From Clostridia bacterium (GTDB lineage: Bacteria > Bacillota > Clostridia > TANB77 > UBA1234): a stretch of DNA of 54,958 bases. The DNA lies in NCBI GenBank assembly GCA_900753135.1, contig CAADXZ010000200.1:1-54958 (forward strand), read 5' to 3'. Below are positions 36,240-45,678 of the stretch, one piece after another. How positions within the stretch are numbered: position 1 is the stretch's first letter; the number at the start of each line of letters is the position of its first letter. The notes beneath the pieces were generated by a model. The model was not told the origin of the DNA and did not search any database. It saw only the letters and a list, made by a program, of their open reading frames with translations. The position numbers and the translations under genes were made by a program.

Positions 36240-38870
36240 TTATTTTTGTCTTGGATATTTAATTTGAGCTTGAGCAGCTGCAAGTCTAGCTACTGGAACT
36301 CTAAATGGTGAGCAAGATACATAAGTTAAACCAGCTCTGTGACAGAACTCAACAGAAGAAGGATCTCCGCCGTGTTCTCCACAAATACCTAATTTAATAT
36401 CAGGTCTTGTCTTTTTACCAAGTTCAACAGCCATTTTTACTAATTTACCTACACCAACTTGGTCTAGTTTAGCAAATGGGTCGTTTTCATATATCTTCTT
36501 ATCATAGTATGCACCTAAGAATTTACCAGCATCATCTCTTGAGAAACCAAATGTCATTTGTGTTAAGTCATTTGTTCCGAATGAGAAGAATTCAGCTTCT
36601 TTAGCGATTTCATCAGCTGTTAATGCAGCTCTTGGTATCTCTATCATTGTACCAACTTTATACTTCATATCAACACCAGCTTCAGCAATTATCTTATCAG
36701 CTGTTGCACATACTACGTCTTTAACATATTTTAATTCTTTAACTTCACCAACTAATGGAATCATTATTTCAGGTGTAATCATCTTACCAATCTTCTTAGA
36801 AGCATTGATAGCTGCTTTGATAACAGCTTCTGTTTGCATCTCAGCGATTTCTGGGAATGTAACAGCTAGACGGCATCCTCTGTGTCCCATCATTGGGTTG
36901 AATTCGTGAAGACTAGCAATGATTGCTTTAATTTCTTCAACTGTCTTGCCTTGTGTTTTGGCAAGTAATTCAATATCTTTTTCCTCTGTTGGAACGAACT
37001 CGTGTAGAGGAGGATCTAGGAATCTAATTGTTACTTCGTATCCGTCCATTGTTTCAAATAATTGTTCGAAGTCACTTTGTTGCATTGGCTCTAATTTAGC
37101 AAGAGCTGCTTTTCTTTGTTCAACTGTATCAGAACAAATCATTTCTCTGATTGCAGCTATTCTGTCGCCTTCAAAGAACATATGCTCTGTACGGCAAAGA
37201 CCAATACCTTGTGCTCCTAATTCTTTTGCTTTAGCAGCATCTCTTGGAGTATCAGCATTTGTTCTAACTTCTAGAACTCTGTATTTATCTGCCCAGTTCA
37301 TTATTCTTTCGAAGTCTCCGCCTATTGTAGCATCAACTGTTGGAATGATACCAGCATAGATATTACCTGTAGAACCATCAAGTGAGATTTCATCTCCTTC
37401 ATGATATGTTTTACCAGCAAGAGTAAATTTCTTATTTTCTTCATCCATAACGATATCGCCACATCCAGATACGCAGCATTTACCCATACCACGAGCAACA
37501 ACAGCTGCGTGAGATGTTCTACCACCACGAACTGTTAAGATACCTTGAGCAGCTTTCATACCTTCGATATCTTCTGGAGATGTTTCAAGACGAACCAAAA
37601 CAACTTTTTCTTTAGCTCCTCTTACTTTAGCATCTTCAGCTGTGAATACGATTTTACCACAAGCAGCTCCAGGAGAAGCACCTAATGCTTTACCAATTGG
37701 AGTAGCTTCTTTTAATGCTTTAGGATCAAATTGTGGGTGAAGTAATGTATCTAAGTTACGAGGATCAATCATAGCAACTGCTTCTTCCTCTGTTCTCATT
37801 CCTTCATCAACTAAGTCACAAGCAATCTTTAATGAAGCTTGAGCTGTTCTCTTACCGTTACGTGTTTGTAACATATATAATTTACCGTGTTCAACAGTAA
37901 ACTCCATATCTTGCATATCTCTGTAATGAGATTCAAGTTTTTGACAAACATCTTTGAATTGTTCAAATGCTTCTGGGAATTTGTCAGCCATTTCTGTAAT
38001 CTTCATTGGTGTACGAACACCAGCAACAACGTCTTCACCTTGTGCATTTGTTAAGAATTCACCATATAATCCTTTTTCACCAGTAGCTGGGTCACGAGTA
38101 AATGCAACACCAGTACCACAGTCATCTCCCATGTTACCAAATGCCATCATTTGAACGTTAACAGCTGTTCCCCAAGAATAAGGAATATCATTATCTCTTC
38201 TGTATACGTTTGCTCTAGGGTTGTCCCAAGATCTAAATACAGCTTTGATAGCGCCCATTAATTGTTCTGTTGGATCTGTTGGGAATTCAGAACCAATCTT
38301 TTCTTTGTACTCAGCTTTGAATTCTTCAGCTAATTCTTTTAAATCATCAGCTGTAAGTTCAACGTCTTGAGTAACTCCTCTATCAGCTTTCATTTTATCT
38401 ATAAGTTGTTCGAAGTATTTCTTACCAACTTCCATAACTACGTCTGAATACATTTGAATAAATCTTCTGTAACAATCCCAAGCCCAACGTGGGTTACCTG
38501 ATTTTGCTGCAATTGATTCAACAACTTGTTCATTCAAACCTAAGTTAAGAATTGTATCCATCATTCCTGGCATTGATGCTCTTGCACCACTACGTACAGA
38601 AACTAAAAGTGGATTTTCAACATCTCCGAACTTTTTACCTGTAATCTCTTCCATCTTTTTGATGTATTCAAAAATTTGAGCTTGAATTTCATCATTGATT
38701 TTTCTTCCATCTTCGTAATATTGAGTACATGCTTCTGTAGAGATCGTAAAACCCTGTGGAACTGGTAAACCTAACTTTGTCATTTCTGCTAAGTTAGCTC
38801 CTTTTCCTCCAAGAAGTTCTCTCATTGAAGCGTCACCTTCACTAAAAAGATAAACATACTTTTTACTCAT
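36240..38870 (-). CDS. ppdK: Pyruvate, phosphate dikinase
   Basis: PPDK reversibly converts PEP, AMP and PPi to pyruvate, ATP and Pi; in anaerobic Clostridia it serves glycolysis with PPi or gluconeogenesis. The protein is 876 residues, full length. It has the N-terminal nucleotide domain (GGKGANLAEMTKLGLPVPQGF), the phosphorylated His region GGRTSHAAVVARG and the C-terminal PEP-binding barrel with GTMIEIPRAAL, FSFGTNDLTQM and the active Cys in GICGEHGG. Codon usage is notably richer in C and G than in neighbours, consistent with high expression. AAGGAGG precedes the ATG. Confidence 0.98.
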   Translation of the reverse strand: MSKKYVYLFSEGDASMRELLGGKGANLAEMTKLGLPVPQGFTISTEACTQYYEDGRKINDEIQAQIFEYIKKMEEITGKKFGDVENPLLVSVRSGARASMPGMMDTILNLGLNEQVVESIAAKSGNPRWAWDCYRRFIQMYSDVVMEVGKKYFEQLIDKMKADRGVTQDVELTADDLKELAEEFKAEYKEKIGSEFPTDPTEQLMGAIKAVFRSWDNPRANVYRRDNDIPYSWGTAVNVQMMAFGNMGDDCGTGVAFTRDPATGEKGLYGEFLTNAQGEDVVAGVRTPMKITEMADKFPEAFEQFKDVCQKLESHYRDMQDMEFTVEHGKLYMLQTRNGKRTAQASLKIACDLVDEGMRTEEEAVAMIDPRNLDTLLHPQFDPKALKEATPIGKALGASPGAACGKIVFTAEDAKVRGAKEKVVLVRLETSPEDIEGMKAAQGILTVRGGRTSHAAVVARGMGKCCVSGCGDIVMDEENKKFTLAGKTYHEGDEISLDGSTGNIYAGIIPTVDATIGGDFERIMNWADKYRVLEVRTNADTPRDAAKAKELGAQGIGLCRTEHMFFEGDRIAAIREMICSDTVEQRKAALAKLEPMQQSDFEQLFETMDGYEVTIRFLDPPLHEFVPTEEKDIELLAKTQGKTVEEIKAIIASLHEFNPMMGHRGCRLAVTFPEIAEMQTEAVIKAAINASKKIGKMITPEIMIPLVGEVKELKYVKDVVCATADKIIAEAGVDMKYKVGTMIEIPRAALTADEIAKEAEFFSFGTNDLTQMTFGFSRDDAGKFLGAYYDKKIYENDPFAKLDQVGVGKLVKMAVELGKKTRPDIKLGICGEHGGDPSSVEFCHRAGLTYVSCSPFRVPVARLAAAQAQIKYPRQK

Positions 38871-38930
38871 TTTATTTCCTCCTTGTTAAATTAATTATTG
38901 TGATGTAAATTTTGTCTATAACACTAGATT

Positions 38931-38959
38931 AATATATACCAGTTTGTCCAAAAAATCAA
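38931..38959 (-). promoter_or_regulatory. Probable promoter of ppdK
   Basis: TTGATT, 17-bp spacer, TATATT on the minus strand, with a TGG just before the -10 box. It is about 60 bp upstream of the ppdK start. Confidence 0.6.
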
Positions 38960-39004
38960 CTGTTTTTTGTCCTTTTACTTCTCTATAACATCCTATAAAT
39001 TATG

Positions 39005-39033
39005 TTGACTCTGCATCAAAGATATGTTATCTT
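39005..39033 (+). promoter_or_regulatory. Sigma-A promoter of the small plus-strand unit
   Basis: TTGACT (39005-39010), 17-bp spacer and TATCTT (39028-39033). It faces away from ppdK and is followed by the 39040-39296 unit. Confidence 0.7.
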
Positions 39034-39039
39034 ATTCTT

Positions 39040-39296
39040 GTAAGAATCTTCCACATCAGACCAACTTTTACATAAAGGAGGTAAAGCTGTATGCCGTGGT
39101 TGCTGCTGATATGTGATTACTCTTTTTGGGAGCTACTGAGGGAATTCCGAAGTATACGCTGCTACGAATCACATTACCAGTGTGAGCTACACAATTACTA
39201 CCGGCGGTCTAGAGACTGCAATGGTGACATACGGCCTAGGTATTGGATTTAACTCAACAACAAAAAAGCTGTTCCTAATTGGAGCAGCTTTTTATT
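39040..39296 (+). ncRNA. Small transcription unit: structured RNA or 53-codon ORF
   Basis: A promoter (39005-39033) and a terminator (39264-39296) bracket about 255 nt of clearly higher GC than the surroundings, between two minus-strand genes. The sequence can form nested pairs: 39093-39097 with 39231-39235, 39100-39103 with 39218-39221, ATGTGATT 39111-39118 with AATCACAT 39167-39174, and hairpin 39180-39192. This favours a structured RNA; I cannot assign it to a known class such as 6S. Alternatively AAAGGAGGT (39074-39082) precedes an ATG at 39091 that opens a 53-codon frame (to 39252) rich in Arg, Tyr and Cys, which does not look like a typical protein. Confidence 0.5.
39264..39296 (+). terminator. 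Rho-independent terminator of the small unit
   Basis: AAAAAGCTGTTCC and GGAGCAGCTTTTT pair around TAATT, followed by TATTG. The arms lie between the small unit and the convergent prepilin-like gene, so it may act in both directions. Confidence 0.75.
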
Positions 39297-39329
39297 GTAT
39301 TATAATTGTCATCTTGCTTAATTATGTTA

Positions 39330-41888
39330 CTACGTCGCATCTGTTCCTAATGCTTTTTTACCACATATTGAGCATTTAGTACTTCCATATGGTACCTTAT
39401 GTACACCAGCGTTATTTGTTGCACTACATCTTATACATTGTTTCCAATGTGAAGTCATATTACCAGACCACTTAGAAGACCATTTGTGGCCAAGAGCTGG
39501 ACCGCTAGTTGCACCACATCTAGAGCATTTTTTAGGAGCTGTACATGTCGCAGATCTATAACTATGACCAAGTGCAGTTCCACTGGTAGCACCACACCTT
39601 CTGCACTTTGCCGCTCTTGTACATGTTGCAGAACTAAAACTATGTCCTAGTGCGCCTCCGTTTGTTGCTCCACATCTTGTACATGTTGCTGGCGTTGTAC
39701 ATGTCGCAGCACTATAATTATGTCCTAGTGCCCCTCCTGTTGTTACCCCACATCTTGTACATGTTGCTGGCGTCGTACACGTTGCTGCACTGTAGTTGTG
39801 TCCTAATGCACCTCCTGTTGTTGCACCACACTTTGTACATGTTTTTGGGGTTGTACATGTCGCATCTTTCCAGGTATGTTCACATATTGTTATAGCACTC
39901 TTGTTATTTGTTGAATCAGTGTTATCTACAAATTTTTTTGAATTGTAATTTGCTTTTGTAGCAGAAACCACAACATAAATATATTTTCCTATCATATTCT
40001 TTGGTATAATGTATGTACTAGATGTTGCACCACTTATTGCCGTGCCTCCGCTTGTTGCGTTTTTTGTGCTACTGTACCATTGATATTTTAGTGTGCAACC
40101 TGTTGGAACAATTCCTGATGTATCTGCAGTCAATGTCTTTAAATATACATTGTCTCCAGTTATCTTTATACTTCCACTCATATCTGCGTTTTGTATTCTA
40201 AAACCTACAGTTGTGTTTTGTAATTCATAATTTTCAACCTTTGCTTGTCCTCCTGTTACACTTGATATACTTGCCGAAGATGTATAATTACCAGTATTTA
40301 CCGCTGTTGTCCTTACTAAATTTAATGTTTCACCAGTCACGCCAGAATCTGCAGTAGCAGTTGGTGCCTGTTCACTTCCGTTATATGTGAATAATCTTGT
40401 ATTACCCCAAACAGTAGTTATTTTCTTCTTATCTATTGACCATGTATAACTTATTTCATCATCAGTTCCATTTGCCCATTCATACCTATCTTTGTTAAGT
40501 ATTCTTACAATTGCTGTCTTTGTTCCAACATCTATCATTGTATTATCAGTTATGCCTAAAATTGCACTATCAAAATTATTCAATTGCAATGTTTGTACTT
40601 GACCGTTATATGTATATGTTGGTACAGCAATAGTTGGTTTTGTTAATTTTATCTTTGGTCTAAATATTGCATACAACACCAAATCGTTTTCTGTTCCGAT
40701 ATTATATATTGTCAAACCTTCTGTAGCTGTAATTTTTGTATTCCAGCCTAAAAACTCATAATGTCGTCTACTTGCTTTAGGAGTCAAATCAACAAATGAG
40801 TTACAACCTATTTGTACTGTTGTTTCCGCTATATTGACACTTTCACCGCCATTTGCATCATACTTATATTTTACATTTAGCATAACCCTTATGCTCTTTG
40901 AGGCATTTCCTATTTTTCCAAAACTATTTTTTACCCACACGGTATATACGCCATTTTCTGTCACATTGAATTTTGCCGTATATTTATTAGCAGGTTCTGT
41001 AATATCTACCCAGCTATCTAAAGTTGGTACAACATCTTCACCAACAGTTACAGCATATGAAACAATTTTTGAATTTTTATCCTGTGCAATTACTGTAACA
41101 TCAGCAGTTCCTTGTTTATAATTACATACATATGAAATTATTTTTGGAGAATCTATATCATTGTCATTATCATTCGTACCATTTTCTATTCTTACAACCT
41201 TAGTCGTCGAACTACCGCCTTCTTCATTTGCTATTATTGTGCAACTTTCTTTGCTTTTTACAACATATTCAAAATTTTTTCCATCTGTTGTTGTCGCTTT
41301 TTGACCATCTACCAATACACTTAATATATTTCCACCATATGCTGGTGTAACTTCTATATGTAAATTACCGTCTTTAGTTGATATAACTTGTATTGTTGGC
41401 CCATTTAATCTGGTACTGGTATTATTTTCATCACTTCCATATCCATCAAGATACTTACCATTCTTTGCATAAAATACTTTTAATGAAGCATCATACACAT
41501 AGACATCACTTTCATTAAACGTTATAGTATCACCAGATGATAACTTAGAATAATCCTGACCACTTTTTAATTTCTCATAATCAATTACCGAAAGATCAAC
41601 AACATAACCAGTTGATTCATCCGTATCATAACTTACGAAATTATCTGGTGGATTTTCGACCTTTACCTTTATGAATCCTTTGTTTAACGTATCTTCATCA
41701 ATACCAGACTTGGCATTTATCGAACGAACTACAAGCATTCCTTTCTTCACTTCAGACAACTCTTGCATCATCTTACCATTAGAAGCCTCATCTATTGTAT
41801 TCATTGAATGTAAAGATATTGATGCTAATATGATTATTACTATTATTGTTATAACTAATGATATTAGTGAAACACCCTTTTTATTCAT
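39330..41888 (-). CDS. Prepilin-like multidomain surface protein with Cys-rich repeats
   Basis: The protein is 852 residues. It starts MNKKGVSLISLVITIIVIIIL, a prepilin-type signal and helix with Ser in place of Glu at mature position 5. After Ig-like segments there is an InlB B-type repeat (about 340-410; DANGG and FLGWNT), further MBG-like beta domains (about 420-600), and five 26-residue repeats (about 674-805) of pattern C-x5-C-x2-C-x9-H, for example CTTPATCTRCG...LGHNY. The repeats look like small zinc-binding or disulfide knots as seen on surface proteins of gut Firmicutes. Its likely role is adhesion or display. GGGGGTGG precedes the ATG. Confidence 0.85.
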   Translation of the reverse strand: MNKKGVSLISLVITIIVIIILASISLHSMNTIDEASNGKMMQELSEVKKGMLVVRSINAKSGIDEDTLNKGFIKVKVENPPDNFVSYDTDESTGYVVDLSVIDYEKLKSGQDYSKLSSGDTITFNESDVYVYDASLKVFYAKNGKYLDGYGSDENNTSTRLNGPTIQVISTKDGNLHIEVTPAYGGNILSVLVDGQKATTTDGKNFEYVVKSKESCTIIANEEGGSSTTKVVRIENGTNDNDNDIDSPKIISYVCNYKQGTADVTVIAQDKNSKIVSYAVTVGEDVVPTLDSWVDITEPANKYTAKFNVTENGVYTVWVKNSFGKIGNASKSIRVMLNVKYKYDANGGESVNIAETTVQIGCNSFVDLTPKASRRHYEFLGWNTKITATEGLTIYNIGTENDLVLYAIFRPKIKLTKPTIAVPTYTYNGQVQTLQLNNFDSAILGITDNTMIDVGTKTAIVRILNKDRYEWANGTDDEISYTWSIDKKKITTVWGNTRLFTYNGSEQAPTATADSGVTGETLNLVRTTAVNTGNYTSSASISSVTGGQAKVENYELQNTTVGFRIQNADMSGSIKITGDNVYLKTLTADTSGIVPTGCTLKYQWYSSTKNATSGGTAISGATSSTYIIPKNMIGKYIYVVVSATKANYNSKKFVDNTDSTNNKSAITICEHTWKDATCTTPKTCTKCGATTGGALGHNYSAATCTTPATCTRCGVTTGGALGHNYSAATCTTPATCTRCGATNGGALGHSFSSATCTRAAKCRRCGATSGTALGHSYRSATCTAPKKCSRCGATSGPALGHKWSSKWSGNMTSHWKQCIRCSATNNAGVHKVPYGSTKCSICGKKALGTDAT
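39475..39880 (-). repeat. 78-bp coding tandem repeats
   Basis: About five in-frame 78-bp units encode the Cys-rich repeats of the prepilin-like protein. The two units near 39676 and 39754 are nearly identical at DNA level, which suggests recent duplication; the outer ones are more diverged. Copy number could vary between strains. Confidence 0.8.
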
Positions 41889-41949
41889 AAATCCACCCCC
41901 AAATTAGCAAACAAAACTCTTAGATATATTATAACATTTTTTAACAATA

Positions 41950-41972
41950 AAAGCCACACTTATGGTGGCTTT
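41950..41972 (-). terminator. Terminator after the ATP-grasp gene
   Basis: AAAGCCAC and GTGGCTTT form a perfect 8-bp stem with a 7-nt loop, with T runs on both sides. It lies between the ATP-grasp gene and the prepilin-like gene. Confidence 0.75.
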
Positions 41973-42034
41973 TTATGTTACATTTTTGTTACTAAAATAT
42001 TTCAATAACGTTAATCTATTAATATTTTTTGAAA

Positions 42035-43045
42035 CTATTTCAAGGCCTTTTCAAACACTGGCAATATACCTAAATCATTTGGACCTATTTTCTCTGCTAC
42101 TTGATATATATCATGTCCAGGAAATTGATTTCCTTCTATAAGAACAGGACCATTTACACTCATGGCAACATCCCAGCCGACGTATCTCACATGCGTACTT
42201 CTTTTTGCAGCAGTTTCCACAAGCTTCTTTGCCTCACTCCAATATGGAATTTGAAAACCTTTTATAACAGTTCCTGTTAATGGATGTTTTTCAAAAAGTT
42301 CTCCTTTTTTATTTACAGCTTCTTCAATGATTATTCCTGTTTCAGTATCTACTTTTGCAGTCATTCCACCACTATTAAAGTTATCAACAACCTTTCCGTT
42401 TCCAATTCTAACAAACGTTGCAAGTATTGTCACTTCGCCTCTTTCGTTCATAACTGATACCATTCTTGTTGTGTTTACAGAGCTTGAGTTTAATTTACTC
42501 ATTTCTTCGCATTGTATAACTGGTTCTTCAAGAAGTTCCAATTTATTTTCTATCAAATGACTATACACTTTCTCATAATCATTATTCCATTCTTGTATAT
42601 TGATCTTCTCAATGTTTTTGCCACATTGTCCATCATTTGGCTTAGCGAAAAATATAGGATGCTTCTTTATAAATTCGACAGTTTCGTTTTTCTTTGAACT
42701 TATAGGATATATGTATTCTCTTTTCAAGAAATCCCTAAACATGTCATTAAATTCGTTTTTGTTATTAAACAAATGCCAATAATCTTTTTCATTTAATTTC
42801 TTTACGAACTTATTATTTATTCCACGAGTTAACATTGTTTTTCTTTGCTTCGAAGTCAATTTATAAAAGCCAATTACATCATAATCTACATAACCAGCCC
42901 CATATCTAATTCCACACCATACCATATCGCAAAAAATCGAAAACTTTGATTTTGTACACTTTTCTTTAACGACATCTATTCTTTCAAACATTGATTTATA
43001 ATTCATAGTACATAGTCTTTTTATCAAATAATTTATACTAGGCAT
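42035..43045 (-). CDS. Sugar-transfer associated ATP-grasp protein
   Basis: The protein is 336 residues. ATP-grasp elements are visible: IFFAKPNDGQCGKNI (ATP-binding strand-loop), NTTRMVSVMNERGEVTILATFVRIGNG and the metal-binding GPVLIEGNQFPG near the end. The closest family is ATPgrasp_ST (sugar-transfer associated), which is found with capsule and teichuronic-acid genes and is thought to ligate an acidic or amino group. No glycan genes are nearby here, so the substrate is unknown. AGAGGAAA precedes the ATG. Confidence 0.82.
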   Translation of the reverse strand: MPSINYLIKRLCTMNYKSMFERIDVVKEKCTKSKFSIFCDMVWCGIRYGAGYVDYDVIGFYKLTSKQRKTMLTRGINNKFVKKLNEKDYWHLFNNKNEFNDMFRDFLKREYIYPISSKKNETVEFIKKHPIFFAKPNDGQCGKNIEKINIQEWNNDYEKVYSHLIENKLELLEEPVIQCEEMSKLNSSSVNTTRMVSVMNERGEVTILATFVRIGNGKVVDNFNSGGMTAKVDTETGIIIEEAVNKKGELFEKHPLTGTVIKGFQIPYWSEAKKLVETAAKRSTHVRYVGWDVAMSVNGPVLIEGNQFPGHDIYQVAEKIGPNDLGILPVFEKALK

Positions 43046-43078
43046 ACTTTTCCTCTTTTCTCATGTGTTATGTTGCAT

Positions 43079-43117
43079 AACACCTCATCATAGTATAAAA
43101 AAGCTACGATGAGGTGC
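43079..43117 (-). terminator. Terminator of glyQS
   Basis: CACCTCATCATAG and CTACGATGAGGTG pair with one mismatch around a 10-nt A-rich loop. It lies about 65 bp after the glyQS stop, on the minus strand, before the ATP-grasp start. Confidence 0.6.
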
Positions 43118-43183
43118 ATAAAAGCATTAAATATTCTATTTTAAAACAGAAGATTATAAGTAAATATCAAGTCCATATTGAAT

Positions 43184-44572
43184 CTAAAATTTTAACTTAT
43201 CTTCAACGAATTTTTCTAAATCATCAATGTTGATTCTAACTTGTTCCATAGTATCTCTGTCTCTAACTGTTACACAGTTATCTTCAATGGTTTCAAAATC
43301 AACAGTTACACAGAATGGAGTACCAATTTCGTCTTCTCTTCTATATCTCTTACCTATACTACCAGCTTCATCATATTCACAATTAAATCTCTTAGAAAGC
43401 TTTTCATACAAAGCAGTTGCTGGTTCAGATAACTTTTTAGATAACGGAAGTACGGCAACCTTAACAGGTGCAAGAACCGGATGAAGTCTTAAAACAGTTC
43501 TAACATCTCCTTCGCCAACTTCTTCCTCATCATAAGCATCACAAATAGCAGTTAAGAAGATTCTTTCAACACCAACAGAAGGCTCAACACAGTAAGGAAC
43601 ATATTTTTCGTTTGTTTCTGGATCCAAATATGTTAAGTCAGCCTTTGAAGCTTCCATATGCCTTGACAAATCATAATCTGTTCTGTCTGCAATACCCCAA
43701 AGCTCACCCCAACCAAATGGGAATAAGTATTCAATATCTGTTGTACCCTTGCTATAGAAAGAAAGTTCTTCTTTTGAATGTTCTCTCATTCTCAAATTCT
43801 CTTCTTTAATACCTATACTCATAAGAAAATTCTTGCAGTAATCTTTCCAGTAAGCGTACCACTCTAAGTCCGTACCTGGTTTGCAGAAAAATTCAAGTTC
43901 CATTTGTTCAAATTCTCTTATTCTAAAAATAAAGTTACCAGGTGTGATTTCATTTCTAAAAGAACGACCTATTTGACAAACACCCATTGGCATTTTGCTT
44001 CTTGTTGTTCTTTGAATATTCTTAAAGTTAACAAACATTGATTGTGCTGTTTCAGGTCTTAAATATACTTCAGATTTTGCATCTTCTGTAACACCCATAA
44101 AAGTCTTAAACATTAAATTGAATTTTCTAATATCAGTAAAGTCTGACTTACCGCAATTAGGACAAGGAATATTATGCTCCTTGATATATGTAACTAATTG
44201 TTCATTTGACCAACCATCCAAGCCTGTTACTTGATTACCTTGTTTAAATGACCATTCCTCAATCAATTTATCTGCTCTGTGCCTTGTTTTGCATGATCTA
44301 CAGTCTATTAAAGGATCACTAAAACCACCAACATGTCCTGTTGTCACCCATACTTGTGGGTTCATTATTATTGAAGCATCTATACCAACATTATATTTGC
44401 TTTCTTTAACAAATTTCTGCCACCATGCTTCTCTTATATTTCTCTTTAATTCTGCTCCTAATGGACCAAAATCCCAAGAATTTGCAAGTCCTCCATATAT
44501 TTCAGATCCTGGATAAACAAATCCTCTATTTTTGCATAAGTTAACTATCTTGTCCATTGTTTTTTCTACCAT
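43184..44572 (-). CDS. glyQS: Glycine--tRNA ligase, single-subunit type
   Basis: This class II synthetase charges tRNA-Gly. The protein is 462 residues, the dimeric single-chain type found in Gram-positives and eukaryotes rather than the two-subunit form. Visible are GFVYPGSEIYGGLANSWDFGPLGAELKRN, the Cys-containing insert (CRSCKTRH and CPNCGKSD), motif 2 RSFRNEITPGNFIFRIREFEQME and the C-terminal anticodon-binding domain. GAGGAGG precedes the ATG. I see no T-box in the 199-bp upstream gap. Confidence 0.97.
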   Translation of the reverse strand: MVEKTMDKIVNLCKNRGFVYPGSEIYGGLANSWDFGPLGAELKRNIREAWWQKFVKESKYNVGIDASIIMNPQVWVTTGHVGGFSDPLIDCRSCKTRHRADKLIEEWSFKQGNQVTGLDGWSNEQLVTYIKEHNIPCPNCGKSDFTDIRKFNLMFKTFMGVTEDAKSEVYLRPETAQSMFVNFKNIQRTTRSKMPMGVCQIGRSFRNEITPGNFIFRIREFEQMELEFFCKPGTDLEWYAYWKDYCKNFLMSIGIKEENLRMREHSKEELSFYSKGTTDIEYLFPFGWGELWGIADRTDYDLSRHMEASKADLTYLDPETNEKYVPYCVEPSVGVERIFLTAICDAYDEEEVGEGDVRTVLRLHPVLAPVKVAVLPLSKKLSEPATALYEKLSKRFNCEYDEAGSIGKRYRREDEIGTPFCVTVDFETIEDNCVTVRDRDTMEQVRINIDDLEKFVEDKLKF

Positions 44573-44614
44573 AAAAAATTCCTCCTCATTCTTTTTAGGT
44601 AATCATATATCAAT

Positions 44615-44652
44615 AAGCTTTTTCTTTAAAGTTTTGAATGAAAGAAAAAACT
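44615..44652 (-). repeat. Dispersed intergenic repeat, copy 4 (inverted, diverged)
   Basis: On the minus strand GAGTTTTTTCTTTCATTC and AAAACTTTAAAGAAAAAGC align with the first half of the copy at 12083. This is the weakest of the four copies. Confidence 0.45.
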
Positions 44653-44771
44653 CAAAATACATTAGCAATGATATACATAATCTTAAATCTTGTGATAATA
44701 TATCATAATTGCAATGTGTTTTCAAGTAAGTGAAAAACATTTGTTGGTTATATCTTAGTAAAAGATAAAAA

Positions 44772-45509
44772 TTACAATTCTACAATATACTCTTTTTCCA
44801 GTTTTTCAAATGTATATATCTTTGCAACCAAGTTCAACTCATCTATAGATTCTTGTGGTATGTCAAATGAAAATATCTTCTTAGGCTCGGAAGACAATAT
44901 GTACACCAAACTTGTATATGTTGTATATGAAATTTTTATTGCTCCTTTATCTTGTGTTTTGCAAGTTGCACACTTTATTCCATTATCTTTTATGCTAAAG
45001 TATATATCATCTCCTATATCAATAGCATTCTTTCCACACTCAGTACAAGCTTTTAATCTGGGCACATAGCCAAGTATTGCAAGCAATCTTATTCTAAATA
45101 TAGAAAACACAAGATCAACATTCTTATCGGTTTCTGATAAAACATATAAAGTATTTAAAAGTAGTTGTAATCTTTGAAAAGATAATTCTTCCTCTTGGCA
45201 AACGTCATTAATAATCTTTGCTATCGCTGATGCATACATTAACTTATCAATATCCATTCTTAAATTATAAAAAACATTTATAGGCTCTGCCGAACTTAGA
45301 TTATACATATCGCAATTATCTTCAAACAATACCATATCACTATAGCAAAGAAACTCTGTACTAGCTAAAAAGGTGCCTTTTGTCTTTTTAGCACCTTTAC
45401 AAAAAACTTTTATTTTACCCTTTTCTGCTGTTAATACAGTTAATACTTTGTCATTGTCTGATGAATTAGCAATTCTTATTACAATTCCTTTAGTTTTTAT
45501 TATCCCCAT
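44772..45509 (-). CDS. recO: DNA repair protein RecO
   Basis: RecO, with RecR and RecF, loads RecA on gapped DNA. The protein is 245 residues from the ATG at 45509 (AGGTGAT upstream). It has an N-terminal OB-fold (KTKGIVIRIANSSDNDKVLTVLT), a helical core and the zinc-binding Cys set CTECG and CATC. Its start overlaps the end of yqzL by 20 bp. Confidence 0.93.
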   Translation of the reverse strand: MGIIKTKGIVIRIANSSDNDKVLTVLTAEKGKIKVFCKGAKKTKGTFLASTEFLCYSDMVLFEDNCDMYNLSSAEPINVFYNLRMDIDKLMYASAIAKIINDVCQEEELSFQRLQLLLNTLYVLSETDKNVDLVFSIFRIRLLAILGYVPRLKACTECGKNAIDIGDDIYFSIKDNGIKCATCKTQDKGAIKISYTTYTSLVYILSSEPKKIFSFDIPQESIDELNLVAKIYTFEKLEKEYIVEL

Positions 45510-45645
45510 CAATATCACCTAACACATTGCAATCTTTGCCATCTAAGTTGTTTTTTTCTGTTCCACTTTCAATATTTCGCATAATCATAAATGCATCTAC
45601 GTTTCCAGTATTTTTAAATAGTTCCCATGCAAAATCTTTACTCAT
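45490..45645 (-). CDS. yqzL: YqzL family small protein
   Basis: The frame encodes 51 residues starting MSKDFAWELFKNTGNVDAFM, matching the short YqzL family (W-x-x-F-x-x-T-G-N-x-x-x-[YF]). AAAGGAGG lies 7-8 nt before the ATG. As in Bacillus, it sits between era and recO. Its C-terminal half (after about residue 27) is longer and more acidic than in Bacillus. Function is unknown. Confidence 0.88.
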   Translation of the reverse strand: MSKDFAWELFKNTGNVDAFMIMRNIESGTEKNNLDGKDCNVLGDIDGDNKN

Positions 45646-45678
45646 TTGCCTTCCTCCTTTGCATCTGACAAACCAATT

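Noticed and set aside
39182..39379. 65-codon plus-strand frame from GTG with a hydrophobic tail
   Set aside because: It runs through the terminator hairpin and into the convergent gene, and has no ribosome site.
39475..39880. Regularly spaced repeats that could suggest a CRISPR array
   Set aside because: The units are 78 bp, adjacent without unique spacers, and stay in frame within a large surface protein gene.
44573..44771. T-box leader upstream of glyQS
   Set aside because: No T-box consensus, specifier stem or antiterminator pair could be recognised in this 199-bp gap.
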